NCBI GenBank assembly: GCA_032622095.1
Contig: CP136064.1
Span: 6,195,512-6,259,511 of the forward strand
DNA from: Siphonodentalium dalli
Lineage: Eukaryota > Mollusca > Scaphopoda > Gadilida > Siphonodentaliidae
Reading direction: 5' to 3'
DNA length: 64,000 bases
Shown: positions 37,163-48,689 of the stretch, piece after piece
Layout: each line of letters starts with the position of its first letter
Position numbering within the stretch: position 1 is the stretch's first letter
The notes under the pieces: model-generated
The model's input: the letters and a program-made list of their open reading frames with translations, nothing else
Databases searched by the model: none
Told to the model about the DNA's origin: nothing
Translations under genes and position numbers: made by a program

Positions 37163-37652
37163 TGTGGAGGAATAAGACTGTTCTCTGTATAAATTGTATT
37201 AATATCTAACATCATGTGGTAAGCAGCAAGTGTAGATAACAATACATAATGGTGAATCACTCTTGGATGCCATGGAAAGCAGGCGTCGCTTATTAATTAG
37301 CGAGCCGATGTTGGCATCTGCCAAATATGTCTGAAGAGCCAAAACTAATTGAAGAGTAGATTAATGTTTGGTTTATATATACGCTATTGACTAATAGAGG
37401 TCATTATTATCTTCCTTTGTTCGGTCCTGACCGATGGGTGAACTGAGGTAGTTACATCAGACTTTCTCTTTGTGTTGATGTTGTATTCCTCATAGGTCGT
37501 GGCCTCACCAAGTCATGACCTTTGTAATTGGGTTGGGGTCACTATAGTTCAATTATATTCTGTCTTTCCCTCCATAAGTTAAGATAGATATATTTAGTAT
37601 GTATCATCACGTCCCTTGAATAAGATAAGGGATAGGGGTGCGTTACTATACA
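37163..37652 (+). mobile_element. Solo LTR, copy 2 in higher-order repeat
   Basis: Starts TGTGGAGGAATAAGACTG and ends TTACTATACA. The left flank is now TATACG instead of TATAAG, a change shared by the next copies. Sharing both the insertion point and the flank change shows amplification of one insertion rather than repeated insertion. Confidence 0.85.
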
Positions 37653-39355
37653 TAAGGCCATAACAACTTAATTGTTTGTTAACAAGTAACCGAATTTATC
37701 GTCATATGAGGGAAAATCGTGTCCGATTTTCATACAAAAATGCGCACAAAATAAAGCACCCGCGGCACATATCATGGCATAGTGTGATACACAATATATC
37801 ACTCTATCATGATCTAACTGCAAATAGGCTGTATTTTACGTATAAGGCCATAACAACTTAATTGCTTGTTAACAAGTAACCGCAATTATCGCTATATGAG
37901 GGAAAAGGGTGCCCGATTTTCACACAAAAATGCGCACAAACTAAAGCAAACACGGCACATATCATGACAAATTGTGATACACACTATATCACTCTATCAT
38001 AATCTAACTGCAAATAAGCTGTCTTTTACCGTATAAGGCCATAACAACTTAATTGTTTATTAACAAGTAACCACATTTATCGCTATATGAGGGAAAAGGG
38101 TGCCCGATTTTCACACATAAATGCGCACAAAGTAAAGCACCCGCGGCACCTATCATGGCATAGTGTGATACAAAATATATCACTCTATCATGATCTAACT
38201 GCAAATAGGTTGTCGTTTACCGTATAAGGCCATAACAACTTAATTGTTTGTTAACAAGTAACCGCATGTATCGCTATATGAGGGAAAAGGGTGCCCGATT
38301 TCCACACAATCATGCGCAAAAAGTAAAGCACCCGCGGCACCTATCATGGCATAGTTTGATACACAATATATCATACTATCATGATCTAACTGCAAGTATG
38401 CTGTCTTTTACCGTATAAGGCCATAACAACTTAATTGTTTGTTAAAAAGTAACCGCATTTATCGCTATATGAGGGAAAAGGTTGCCCGATTTTTAGACAA
38501 ACATGGGCACAAACTAAAGCAGCCGCGGCACATAGCATGAGATATTGTGATACACAATATATCACTCTATCATGACCTAACTGCAAATAGGTTGTCGTTT
38601 ACCGTGTAAGGCCATAACAACTTAATTGTTTGTTAACATGTAGGCGCATTTATCGCTATATGAGGGAAAAGGGTGCCCGATTTTCACACAAACATGCGCA
38701 AAAAGTAAAGCACCCGCAGCACCTATCATGGCATAGTCTGATACACAATATATCACTCTATCATAATCTAACTGCAAATAGGCTGTATTTTACCGTATAA
38801 GTCCATAACAACTTAATTATTTGTTAGCAAGTAACCGCATTTAACGCTATATGAGGGAAAATGGTGCCCGACTTTCACACATAAATGCGCACAAATTAAA
38901 GCACCCGCGGCACCTATCATGGCATAATGTGATACACAATATATCACACTATCATGATCTAACTCCAAATAGGCTGTCTTTTACCGTATAAGGCCATAAC
39001 AACTGAATTGTTTGTCAACAAGTAATCGCATTTATCGCTATATTTTCACACAAAAATGCGCACAAACTAAAGCAAACGCGGCACATATCATGACATATTG
39101 TGATACCTACTATATCCCTCTATCATGGTCCAACTGCAAATAGGCTATCTTTTACCGTATAAGGCCATAACAAACTTAATTGTTCGTTAACACGTAACCG
39201 AATATGTCGCTATATGCGGGAAAAGGTTACCCAATTCTCAATAAAAAATGCGCACAAACTACAGCATCCGCGGCTCCTATCATGACACATTGGGATACAT
39301 ATTATATGAATCTATCATGATCTAACTACAAATAGGCTGTATTTTACCGTATACG
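37653..39355. repeat. Higher-order unit 2: nine monomers
   Basis: Same monomer order as unit 1, offset by 2193 bp. I found only isolated base differences, for example GATTTTTAGAC here against GATTATTAGAC in unit 1, CATAGCATGAG against CATAGTATGAG, and GAATATGTCGC against GAATTTGTCGC. Confidence 0.95.
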
Positions 39356-39845
39356 TGTGGAGGAATAAGACTGTTCTCTGTATAAATTGTATTAATATCT
39401 AACATCATGTGGTAAGCAGCAAGTGTAGATAACAATACATAATGGTGAATCACTCTTGGATGCCATGGAAAGCAGGCGTCGCTTATTAATTAGCGAGCCG
39501 ATGTTGGCATCTGCCAAATATGTCTGAAGAGCCAAAACTAATTGAAGAGTAGATTAATGTTTGGTTTATATATACGCTATTGACTAATAGAGGTCATTAT
39601 TATCTTCCTTTGTTCGGTCCTGACCGATGGGTGAACTGAGGTAGTTACATCAGACTTTCTCTTTGTGTTGATGTTGTATTCCTCATAGGTCGTGGCCTCA
39701 CCAAGTCATGACCTTTGTAATTGGGTTGGGGTCACTATAGTTCAATTATATTCTGTCTTTCCCTCCATAAGTTAAGATAGATATATTTAGTATGTATCAT
39801 CACGTCCCTTGAATAAGATAAGGGATAGGGGTGCGTTACTATACA
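39356..39845 (+). mobile_element. Solo LTR, copy 3
   Basis: Appears identical to copy 2 over the stretches compared by eye. Confidence 0.85.
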
Positions 39846-41548
39846 TAAGGCCATAACAACTTAATTGTTTGTTAACAAGTAACCGAATTTATCGTCATAT
39901 GAGGGAAAATCGTGTCCGATTTTCATACAAAAATGCGCACAAAATAAAGCACCCGCGGCACATATCATGGCATAGTGTGATACACAATATATCACTCTAT
40001 CATGATCTAACTGCAAATAGGCTGTATTTTACGTATAAGGCCATAACAACTTAATTGCTTGTTAACAAGTAACCGCAATTATCGCTAAATGAGGGAAAAG
40101 GGTGCCCGATTTTCACACAAAAATGCGCACAAACTAAAGCAAACACGGCACATATCATGACAAATTGTGATACACACTATATCACTCTATCATAATCTAA
40201 CTGCAAATAAGCTGTCTTTTACCGTATAAGGCCATAACAACTTAATTGTTTATTAACAAGTAACCACATTTATCGCTATATGAGGGAAAAGGGTGCCCGA
40301 TTTTCACACATAAATGCGCACAAAGTAAAGCACCCGCGGCACCTATCATGGCATAGTGTGATACAAAATATATCACTCTATCATGATCTAACTGCAAATA
40401 GGTTGTCGTTTACCGTATAAGGCCATAACAACTTAATTGTTTGTTAACAAGTAACCGCATTTATCGCTATATGAGGGAAAAGGGTGCCCGATTTCCACAC
40501 AATCATGCGCAAAAAGTAAAGCACCCGCGGCACCTATCATGGCATAGTTTGATACACAATATATCATACTATCATGATCTAACTGCAAGTATGCTGTCTT
40601 TTACCGTATAAGGCCATAACAACTTAATTGTTTGTTAAAAAGTAACCGCATTTATCGCTATATGAGGGAAAAGGTTGCCCGATTTTTAGACAAACATGGG
40701 CACAAACTAAAGCAGCCGCGGCACATAGCATGAGATATTGTGATACACAATATATCACTCTATCATGACCTAACTGCAAATAGGTTGTCGTTTACCGTGT
40801 AAGGCCATAACAACTTAATTGTTTGTTAACATGTAGGCGCATTTATCGCTATATGAGGGAAAAGGGTGCCCGATTTTCACACAAACATGCGCAAAAAGTA
40901 AAGCAGCCGCAGCACCTATCATGGCATAGTCTGATACACAATATATCACTCTATCATAATCTAACTGCAAATAGGCTGTATTTTACCGTATAAGTCCATA
41001 ACAACTTAATTATTTGTTAGCAAGTAACCGCATTTAACGCTATATGAGGGGAAATGGTGCCCGACTTTCACACATAAATGCGCACAAATTAAAGCACCCG
41101 CGGCACCTATCATGGCATAATGTGATACACAATATATCACACTATCATGATCTAACTCCAAATAGGCTGTCTTTTACCGTATAAGGCCATAACAACTGAA
41201 TTGTTTGTCAACAAGTAATCGCATTTATCGCTATATTTTCACACAAAAATGCGCACAAACTAAAGCAAACGCGGCACATATCATGACATATTGTGATACC
41301 TACTATATCCCTCTATCATGGTCCAACTGCAAATAGGCTATCTTTTACCGTATAAGGCCATAACAAACTTAATTGTTCGTTAACACGTAACCGAATTTGT
41401 CGCTATATGCGGGAAAAGGTTACCCAATTCTCAATAAAAAATGCGCACAAACTACAGCATCCGCGGCTCCTATCATGACACATTGGGATACATATTATAT
41501 GAATCTATCATGATCTAACTACAAATAGGCTGTATTTTACCGTATACG
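39846..41548. repeat. Higher-order unit 3: nine monomers
   Basis: Differs from unit 2 by single bases such as CGCTAAATGAGG (40087), GCATTTATCG where earlier units have GCATGTATCG, and AGCAGCCGCAG near 40902. Confidence 0.95.
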
Positions 41549-42038
41549 TGTGGAGGAATAAGACTGTTCTCTGTATAAATTGTATTAATATCTAACATCA
41601 TGTGGTAAGCAGCAAGTGTAGATAACAATACATAATGGTGAATCACTCTTGGATGCCATGGAAAGCAGGCGTCGCTTATTAATTAGCGAGCCGATGTTGG
41701 CATCTGCCAAATATGTCTGAAGAGCCAAAACTAATTTAAGAGTAGATTAATGTTTGGTTTATATATACGCTATTGACTAATAGAGGTCATTATTATCTTC
41801 CTTTGTTCGGTCCTGACCGATGGGTGAACTGAGGTAGTTACATCAGACTTTCTCTTTGTGTTGATGTTGTATTCCTCATAGGTCGTGGCCTCACCAAGTC
41901 ATGACCTTTGTAATTGGGTTGGGGTCACTATAGTTCAATTATATTCTGTCTTTCCCTCCATAAGTTAAGATAGATATATTTAGTATGTATCATCACGTCC
42001 CTTGAATAAGATAAGGGATAGGGGTGCGTTACTATACA
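41549..42038 (+). mobile_element. Solo LTR, copy 4
   Basis: As copies 2 and 3 but with CTAATTTAAGAG where they have CTAATTGAAGAG. That variant is shared with copy 5. Confidence 0.85.
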
Positions 42039-43897
42039 TAAGGCCATAACAACTTAATTGTTTGTTAACAAGTAACCGCATTTATCGTCATATGAGGGAA
42101 AATCGTGTCCGATTTTCATACAAAAATGCGCACAAAATAAAGCACCCGCGGCACATATCATGGCATAGTGTGATACACAATATATCACTCTATCATAATC
42201 TAACTGCAAACAGGCTGTATTTTACGTATAAGGCCATAACAACTTAATTGCTTGTTAACAAGTAACCGCAATTATCGCTATATGAGGGAAAAGGGTGCCC
42301 GATTTTCACACAAAAATGCGCACAAACTAAAGCAAACACGGCACATATCATGACAAATTGTGATACACACTATATCACTCTATCATAATCTAACTGCAAT
42401 TATGCTGTCTTTTACCGTATAAGGCCATAACAACTTAATTGTGTATTAACGAGTAACCACATTTATCGCTATATGAGGGGAAAAGGGTGCCCGATTTTCA
42501 CACATAAATACGCACAAAGTAAAGCACCCGCGGCACCTACCATGGCATAGTGTGATACAAAATATATCACTCTATCATGATCTAACTGCAAATAGGTTGT
42601 CGTTTACCGTGTAAGGCCATAACAACTTAATTGTTTGTTAACAAGTAGGCGCATTTATCGCTATATGAGGGAAAAGGGTGCCCGATTTTCACACAAACAT
42701 GCGCAAAAAGTAAAGCACCCGCAGCACCTATCATGGCATAGTCTGATACACAATATATCACTCTATCATAATCTAACTGCAAATAAGCTGTCTTTTACCG
42801 TAAAGGCCATAACAACTTAATTGTTTATTAACAAGTAACCACATTTATCGCTATATGAGGGAAAAGGGTGCCCAATTTTCACACATAAATGCGCACAAAG
42901 TAAAGCACCCGCGGCACCTATCATGGCATAGTTTGATACAAAATATATCACTCTATCATGATCTAACTGCAAATAGGTTGTCGTTTACCGTATAAGGCCA
43001 TAACAACTTAATTGTTTGTTAACAAGTAACCGCATTTATCGCTATGTGAGGGAAAAGGGTGTCCGATTTCCACACAAACATGCGCAAAAAGTAAAGCACC
43101 CGCGGCACCTATCATGGCATAGTTTGATACACAATATATCATACTATCATGATATAACTGCAAGTATGCTGTCTTTTACCGTATAAGGCCATAACAACTT
43201 AATTGTTTGTTAACAAGTAACCGCATTTAACGCTATATGAGGGAAAAGGGTGCCCGATTTTCACACAAACATGCGCAAAAAGTAAAGCACCCGTAGCACC
43301 TATCATGGCATAATCTGATACACAATATATCACTCTATCATAATCTAACTGCAAGTAGGCTGTATTTTACCGTATAAGTCCATAACAACTTAATTGTTTG
43401 TTAACAAGTAACCACATTTAACGCTATATGAGGGAAAATGGTGCCCGATTTTCACACATAAATGCGCACAAATTAAAGCACCCGCGGCACCTATCATGGC
43501 ATGATGTGATACACAATATATCACACTATCATGATCTAACTCCAAATAGGCTGTCTTTTACCGTATAAGGCCATAACAACTGAATTGTTTGTCAACAAGT
43601 AATCGCATTTATCGCTATATTTTCACACAAAAATGTGCACAAACTAAAGCAAACGCGGCACATATCATGACATATTGTGATACACACTATATCACTCTAT
43701 CATGATCCAACTGCAAATAGGCTATTTTTTACCGTATAAGGCCATAACAAACTTAATTGTTCGTTAACACGTAACCGAATTTGTCGCTATATGCGGGAAA
43801 AAGTTACCCAATTCTCAATAAAAAATGCGCACAAACTACAGCATCCGCGGAATCTATCATGATCTAACTGCAAATAGGCTGTATTTTACCGTATACG
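42039..43897. repeat. Higher-order unit 4, rearranged: ten monomers
   Basis: The LTR-to-LTR distance here is 2349 bp, 156 bp more than the 2193-bp period. Monomers are rearranged: a copy of the type normally sixth in order appears early (42617 onward) and the last monomer before the LTR is shortened near 43850 (CCGCGG joins AATCTATCATG). This is the diverged trailing edge of the homogenised array. Confidence 0.9.
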
Positions 43898-44387
43898 TGT
43901 GAAGGAATAAGACTGTTCTCTGTATAAATTGTATTAATATCTAACATCATGTGGTAAGCAGCAAGTGTAGATAACAATACATAATGGTGAATCACTCTTG
44001 GATGCCATGGAAAGCAGGCGTCGCTTATTAATTAGCGAGCCGATGTTGGCATCTGCCAAATATGTCTGAAGAGCCAAAACTAATTTAAGAGTAGATTAAT
44101 GTTTGGTTTATATATACGCCAATGACTTATAGCGGTCATTAGTATCTTCCTTTGTTTGGTCCTGACCAATGGGTGAACTGAGGTAGTTACATCAGACTTT
44201 CTCTTTGTGTTAATGTCGCATTCCTCATAGGTCGTGGCCTCTCCAAGTCATGACCTTTATAATTTGGTTGGGGTCACTAAAGTTCAATTATATTCTGTCT
44301 TTCCCTCCATAAGTTAAGATAGATATATTTAGTATGTATCATCACGTCCCTTGAATAAGATAAGGGATAGGGGTGCGTCACTCTACA
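43898..44387 (+). mobile_element. Solo LTR, copy 5 (most diverged 3' copy)
   Basis: Starts TGTGAAGGAATAAGACTG and ends TCACTCTACA. It has more substitutions than copies 2-4, for example CGCCAATGACTTATAGCGG and GTTTGGTCCTGACCAATGG. One partial monomer follows (44388 to about 44450), then the array stops. Confidence 0.85.
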
Positions 44388-44450
44388 TAAGGCCATAACA
44401 ACTTAATAGTTTGTTAACAAGTAACCGCATTTATCGCTTTATGGGGAAAA

Positions 44451-45160
44451 TGATGTCAGAATGATATCAGTATTGGGAGGATCCTGAAAAGTCATGTGCT
44501 ACTAACTGCATTTTATTGTATATCAGAAGAAACTTTATATGGCTGCACACTGACCACTATTTTTGAACAGGCCTTCCAAATATCCTGACAAATTGTAACT
44601 TTTTTGTGGAAACTGTATTGAATGGAACAGACTCAATTTTGATATAATATATATGCAATCCTCTGACGGTTCGAGGTCTCTCAGTTTGCACGAATATATG
44701 TATCTCTTTAATAGAATGATAAATATACGTTTAATGCTTCTGCTATGTATCTTTTTTTGCTATCTCATGGTGTGAATGTCCTGATTGCCATCCCCATATA
44801 AATATGACAGTTAAGAAGATATAATTGTTCAAGTGACTTATAAGTGGGTTACCATTTGTCGGGATTGTGAAATGTGAACGCCCAAATCTCCTTAAAATGA
44901 TATGGAGATGGCCTGGGTGACTATGTATCACTTATATGTGGATATCGGCGAATAGCAATCTTATCTATGATAGTGCATATCCGCTGGCCATCCGTGACGC
45001 AAACGACACCAAATGTGATTTAATTTATGGTATATCATTAGATACAAAAATGTATGAATTTGTTGGAAATTAGTGCCAAATATATTTGTATCAGCTTTTG
45101 CCTCTTCAATTGTACCGCGTGAAGTTATATATAACACACAGACAGACAGAAAGACAGACA
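44451..45160. other. No gene seen
   Basis: Unique-looking AT-rich DNA with ORFs of 67 codons or fewer. An ACAGACAGAC-type microsatellite lies at about 45138-45163. Confidence 0.45.
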
Positions 45161-45164
45161 GCAT

Positions 45165-46385
45165 AGTTTGATTTCTTGTATCATTGAGAAGAACGTGTCT
45201 GAATTTTGATGGTAATTGGTACTAAAAATGTATTGTATCAGTTTTTGGTGACCCTCCCGTCCCTATTTCGAACTCAAGCTGCACACACTAAGACTCATTA
45301 GAGATTAGAGATGCATATATATGAAATTGGTGAAAATTGGCGAGTATACAAATTCGTATTAAATTGAAGGTCCCCATATCTCTCACCCATAAGGCACCAA
45401 TTTGGTTTGTCTAAACCACACGATAAGATTCTTCGTATCACGGAGAAGAATATGTATAAAGAAATATTGTTTATTAGTTTGGTGATAATCGGCAACTAAA
45501 CAATTGTTTTTATCAAATTTGGTGCCAATCCCTCCCTCCCCATCTATCACCTAAACAGCACCACTATGGCGTCTTTAAATCACACGATTAGATTCCTCGT
45601 ATCATGGATAAGAACGTGTATGGTGGAAATTGGCGCAAAAAAAATGTGCATCAATTTTGGCGCCCCTGTCCCTTTCAGTACACCCCTGACTCGAATGAGG
45701 CCACATTTGACAGATATAAGCCACACCATTAGACTCCTCGTACCATGGGGATGCTATTGTATAAGTGTGGTGGCAATCGGCGACTAAACCAATTATTATT
45801 AAATTTAGTGCCCACCCCTCCCAATCTCTCATCCAAACGACAACAATTTGGCGTTGTTAAATCGCACAATTAGATTCATTGTATCATGAAGAAGAATATA
45901 TATCAATTTGGTGGAAATCGGCGCTAAAATTAGTTTTATCAATGTTGGTGCCCCTCTCCCCTTTCGTGCAACCCTGACTCGAACGACGCCACTTTTGACA
46001 TATTTAAACCACACCGTTGGATTCTTCATATAATGGGGATTTGTATATGTAAGTTTCGTGGCAATCGGCGACAGAAACAAATTCTGCCCATCCCCCTTCC
46101 GGGCACCCCTGACGCGAACGGCGCGCCTTTTGTCATATTTAAAACACACCATTAGATTCCTCATATTATGGGGATGATTATATATAAGTTTCGTGGCAAT
46201 CGCCGACAATTTTTTTTTCTGCCCTCCCCTTTTTCTGCCCCTGACAACAACGGCGTCACTTTAGAAAATTTTAACCCCGACCATTATCTCTCTCGTAAAA
46301 AGTTACTCCTAGTAAACCCCTTTGGCATTATCTAGATGGCCCCCTGTGAATTTCTATAGAACACAGACAGACAGACAGACAGACA
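45165..46385. repeat. Degenerate tandem repeat, about 143-bp unit, about 7-8 copies
   Basis: The landmark ATTAGATTCCTCGTATCATGG (and variants) falls near 45589, 45729, 45869, 46015 and 46152. Between them are GTGGAAATTGGCG, TTTTATCAA.TT.GGTG.C and CCCCTGACTCGAACGACGCC. The array ends at an (ACAG)n run at about 46363-46385. ORFs on both strands (for example the minus-strand ORF 45829-46209) are the repeat read in frame. Confidence 0.8.
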
Positions 46386-46389
46386 TTCG

Positions 46390-46642
46390 CAAATATAGAT
46401 ATATATGGTGATAGAGCAGCATTGGGGAAGAGCTACATGCATAGCGCGGGTTTCGTCCACCCATTTTCACCAGAGTTATGGCCTTTGTTTTTACTTAGAA
46501 AATTCAATTTTGTCCGTCCATACAAACATTTTGCATTATTGTTCAGCAACCGCTGGGCAGATTTAGCTGATATTTGGTATGGTGATACCGTCCATGCTTA
46601 ATCCGAATTGCTACGGTCGGAGGCAAATGCCACGCGACAGCG
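46390..46642. repeat. Dispersed repeat fragment
   Basis: Contains CCAGAGTTATGGCCTTTGTT, TTTGTCCGTCCATACAAAC, ATTTTGCATTATTGTTCAGC and GATATTTGGTATGGTGATAC. It looks like a relative of the 8180-8620 repeat, based on the shared GCATTAT...GTATGGTGA order. Confidence 0.45.
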
Positions 46643-46866
46643 TATCTCTTGTCGTGTTTTTTTTGTGTTTTTTGTGGTGGCGTTGTGTTTTTTGTTGTGT
46701 TTTGTTTTTTGTTGTTTTTTGTCGTTTTTGGTGGTGGTGTTGTGTTTTTTGTTGTGTTTGTTATTGTGTTTTTTGTTGTGTTTTTGGTGGTGGTATTGTT
46801 GTTTTTTTGTTGTTGTGTTTCGTTTTTTTGCTGTGTTTTGTTTTTTTGTTGTGTTTTTGGTGGTGT
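46643..46866. repeat. Low-complexity GT-rich tract
   Basis: Imperfect iterations of GTTGTGTTTTTTGTTGTG and GGTGGTGGTGTTGTG. All frames are open for about 90-120 codons on both strands (VFFVVF... or TTKNTTK...), which reflects composition only. Confidence 0.9.
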
Positions 46867-47109
46867 CATGCATTATTTATCAATTAAAGATTATACCAGG
46901 GAAATGGAAGGGAGTGGCTATTCTAATTCAAGAACATTCACCGTATTGTGCTAATGTAAGACAATTTATACAAGATTCATAATACTGTAATTTAATGCAA
47001 CTCAAAATTTCAAAGAGAAACTCATTTAAGCACAACCTCCATAAGGAGGAAATTATTTCTTTCATAGAAGTTTAAAGTGAACAACACAACACAAATAAGA
47101 ATTTAAAGA

Positions 47110-48317
47110 TCACTGTTCTTGAGTTTTAGCGGAAGTTGCACCATTGTAGATGTGGAAGATACAATTTTCTCCATTGAAATTGAACGTTGGGTTCACACCA
47201 ATTTCTCTGAAATTTAGCTCATTGGTACTGTTATTAGTGTTATTGTCAAAAGTTTGGATAAGTACATTTCCAGCAACCTGTACCTCTTTCTCACCAGAAT
47301 CATATGTATCAGCAGATTCTACATCAATGTTTTGTGATGGCAGAGAGTTATTGCTAGCAGATACATGGGTGGCCAGAGTGTTCGACATTTGCTTTTTCTG
47401 CGTATCCGAGGAATCAGTGCAGTAGCTCGCTATTGACTGGATTGACCTATGCTTCGAAATGGAAGCAATGTGCCTTGCCTCAAAGCCAGCATTACTCAGA
47501 ATAGTAATAGCTGTTGCTCGTATACAGTGATTTGTGTATCTTTTAGAAAGTCCAGCCTGTTTGGAAATTCTCGGCATCATATCTCCCAAATGGTTTTCAC
47601 CCATGGGTGAAGTTTTGCACCACACGTCATCATCATCAAAGAAGCTATCCCTGGGATATTTAAATAATGCCTCGCACTTGAGATTTCTCTTACTAAGATA
47701 CTTTTGGAAGGTCCTGACAGACAGGACAGACAGGGCCTCCTGTTTCACACATGCGACCCACTGAACCCTCGTCAGATATGTTCATGTCTCCTTGATAGTT
47801 CTTTGTTTGCTCGGATTTTGTTTTGACCAAATACATTTTATTTTCATCGTCACATCGGATTTCAAAGTGATCTGGTTGTAAATTACGAAGATTTTTTCTT
47901 CCTCGCCTACAGAAGAATAAGACGATTTCAAAGAATGTTTTGGACACAAGTCCTGTGGGTGTAGATGTGTCAAATATGGCATTACTGTACATCAGATCCA
48001 AATCTGCGACTGAAATGGGCGATTTATGTACAATCTGTCCCTTTTCTTCTGACCGGCATTTTTTCAACATTGCTTTGAAAGCTTTTCTGCACCCATGGAA
48101 CTGTTCATTTATTAAAATGTCCATGTTTCTATTATCCTTCAAGAATCGGTTGATACCTTGTCTGATGACGAGGAGACTCGATTTTGAATAAAAATCTCCA
48201 CTCTGCATACGGACATTAAAATTCCATCCAACTCACTAGCAGACATGGACATCATGTTTAAATCAAATCGCTTTTCACGGCAAAATGTTTCCAAGATAAA
48301 TTTTGTGGTGTCTTTGG
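47110..48317 (-). pseudogene. Crypton-type tyrosine recombinase (DUF3504-like), 3' main part
   Basis: The minus strand encodes a DNA-breaking tyrosine recombinase-like protein in three frame segments. From 48317 it reads TTKFILETFCREKRFDLNMM and SMSASELDGIL. After a 1-base shift near 48218-48221, probably a lost T, it continues MQSGDFYSKSSLLVIRQGIN (ORF 47693-48208). After a second shift inside a TGTC-rich stretch (about 47715-47740) it runs from RTFQKYLSKRNLKC to the stop at 47110. Catalytic-type residues are present: Arg in FFCRRGRKNL, Lys in VKTKSEQTKN, HxxR in NHCIRATAIT, His in SKHRS and a Tyr in SIASYCTD. The 5' end lies at 58891-58960, separated by a 10.6-kb insertion. Cryptons, and host genes derived from them, carry this domain. 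Element ends are not recognised, so Crypton versus decayed host gene is open. Confidence 0.85.
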
Positions 48318-48689
48318 GGCAATATCGTATAACAGCCCCTGGATTCAACGGTAGTGTTGTTCTCTAACTGCTTCATGTAAACACTGCCTTGGTGTGTCGG
48401 AAGGCAATGACAGCGGAAATGAACGGAATGGGAATCCAAAACCACGGAATGGAGTTTCCCCACGAGTGACAGAACCAGCCGAAACGAAATTTAAACAAAA
48501 AGACGGAATATGTTTCAATATACATTTTAACAAATGCATTTCGGGAACACTCTTCTTTGTTGTTGCTCCACGGCGGGTTTTTTGTATCATAGCCAACTCG
48601 GATCTGCAAAAAATAATAAACATTAATTAAAGTAACACTCTTGTTCGAGGCAAAACAAACATAACTAGTTTTTGCACTGTTGCATCCCA

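Noticed and set aside
35483-42820. A 61-aa ORF repeated five times (MLTSNRIYRH...)
   Set aside because: It is the satellite monomer in frame, present only because of the 2193-bp repeat. It has no domain, and the sequence is conserved equally at all codon positions.
33260-44450. CRISPR-like spacing of repeats
   Set aside because: Repeats of 191 bp without unique spacers in eukaryotic DNA; no cas genes.
44640-44700. GGTTCGAGGTCTC near 44666 as a tRNA-type B box
   Set aside because: No A box at the right distance and no cloverleaf could be drawn.
45138-46385. ACAG microsatellites as LINE 3' ends
   Set aside because: (ACAG)n runs at 45138 and 46363 border the 143-bp repeat, but no ORF2 or 3' UTR text precedes them, so a LINE end is not supported.
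46543-46982. ORFs rich in TTKNTTK or VFFVVF
   Set aside because: Product of the GT-rich low-complexity tract; open in nearly all frames.
47150-48191. Plus-strand ORFs opposite the recombinase
   Set aside because: Antisense shadows of a clearly recognised minus-strand protein.
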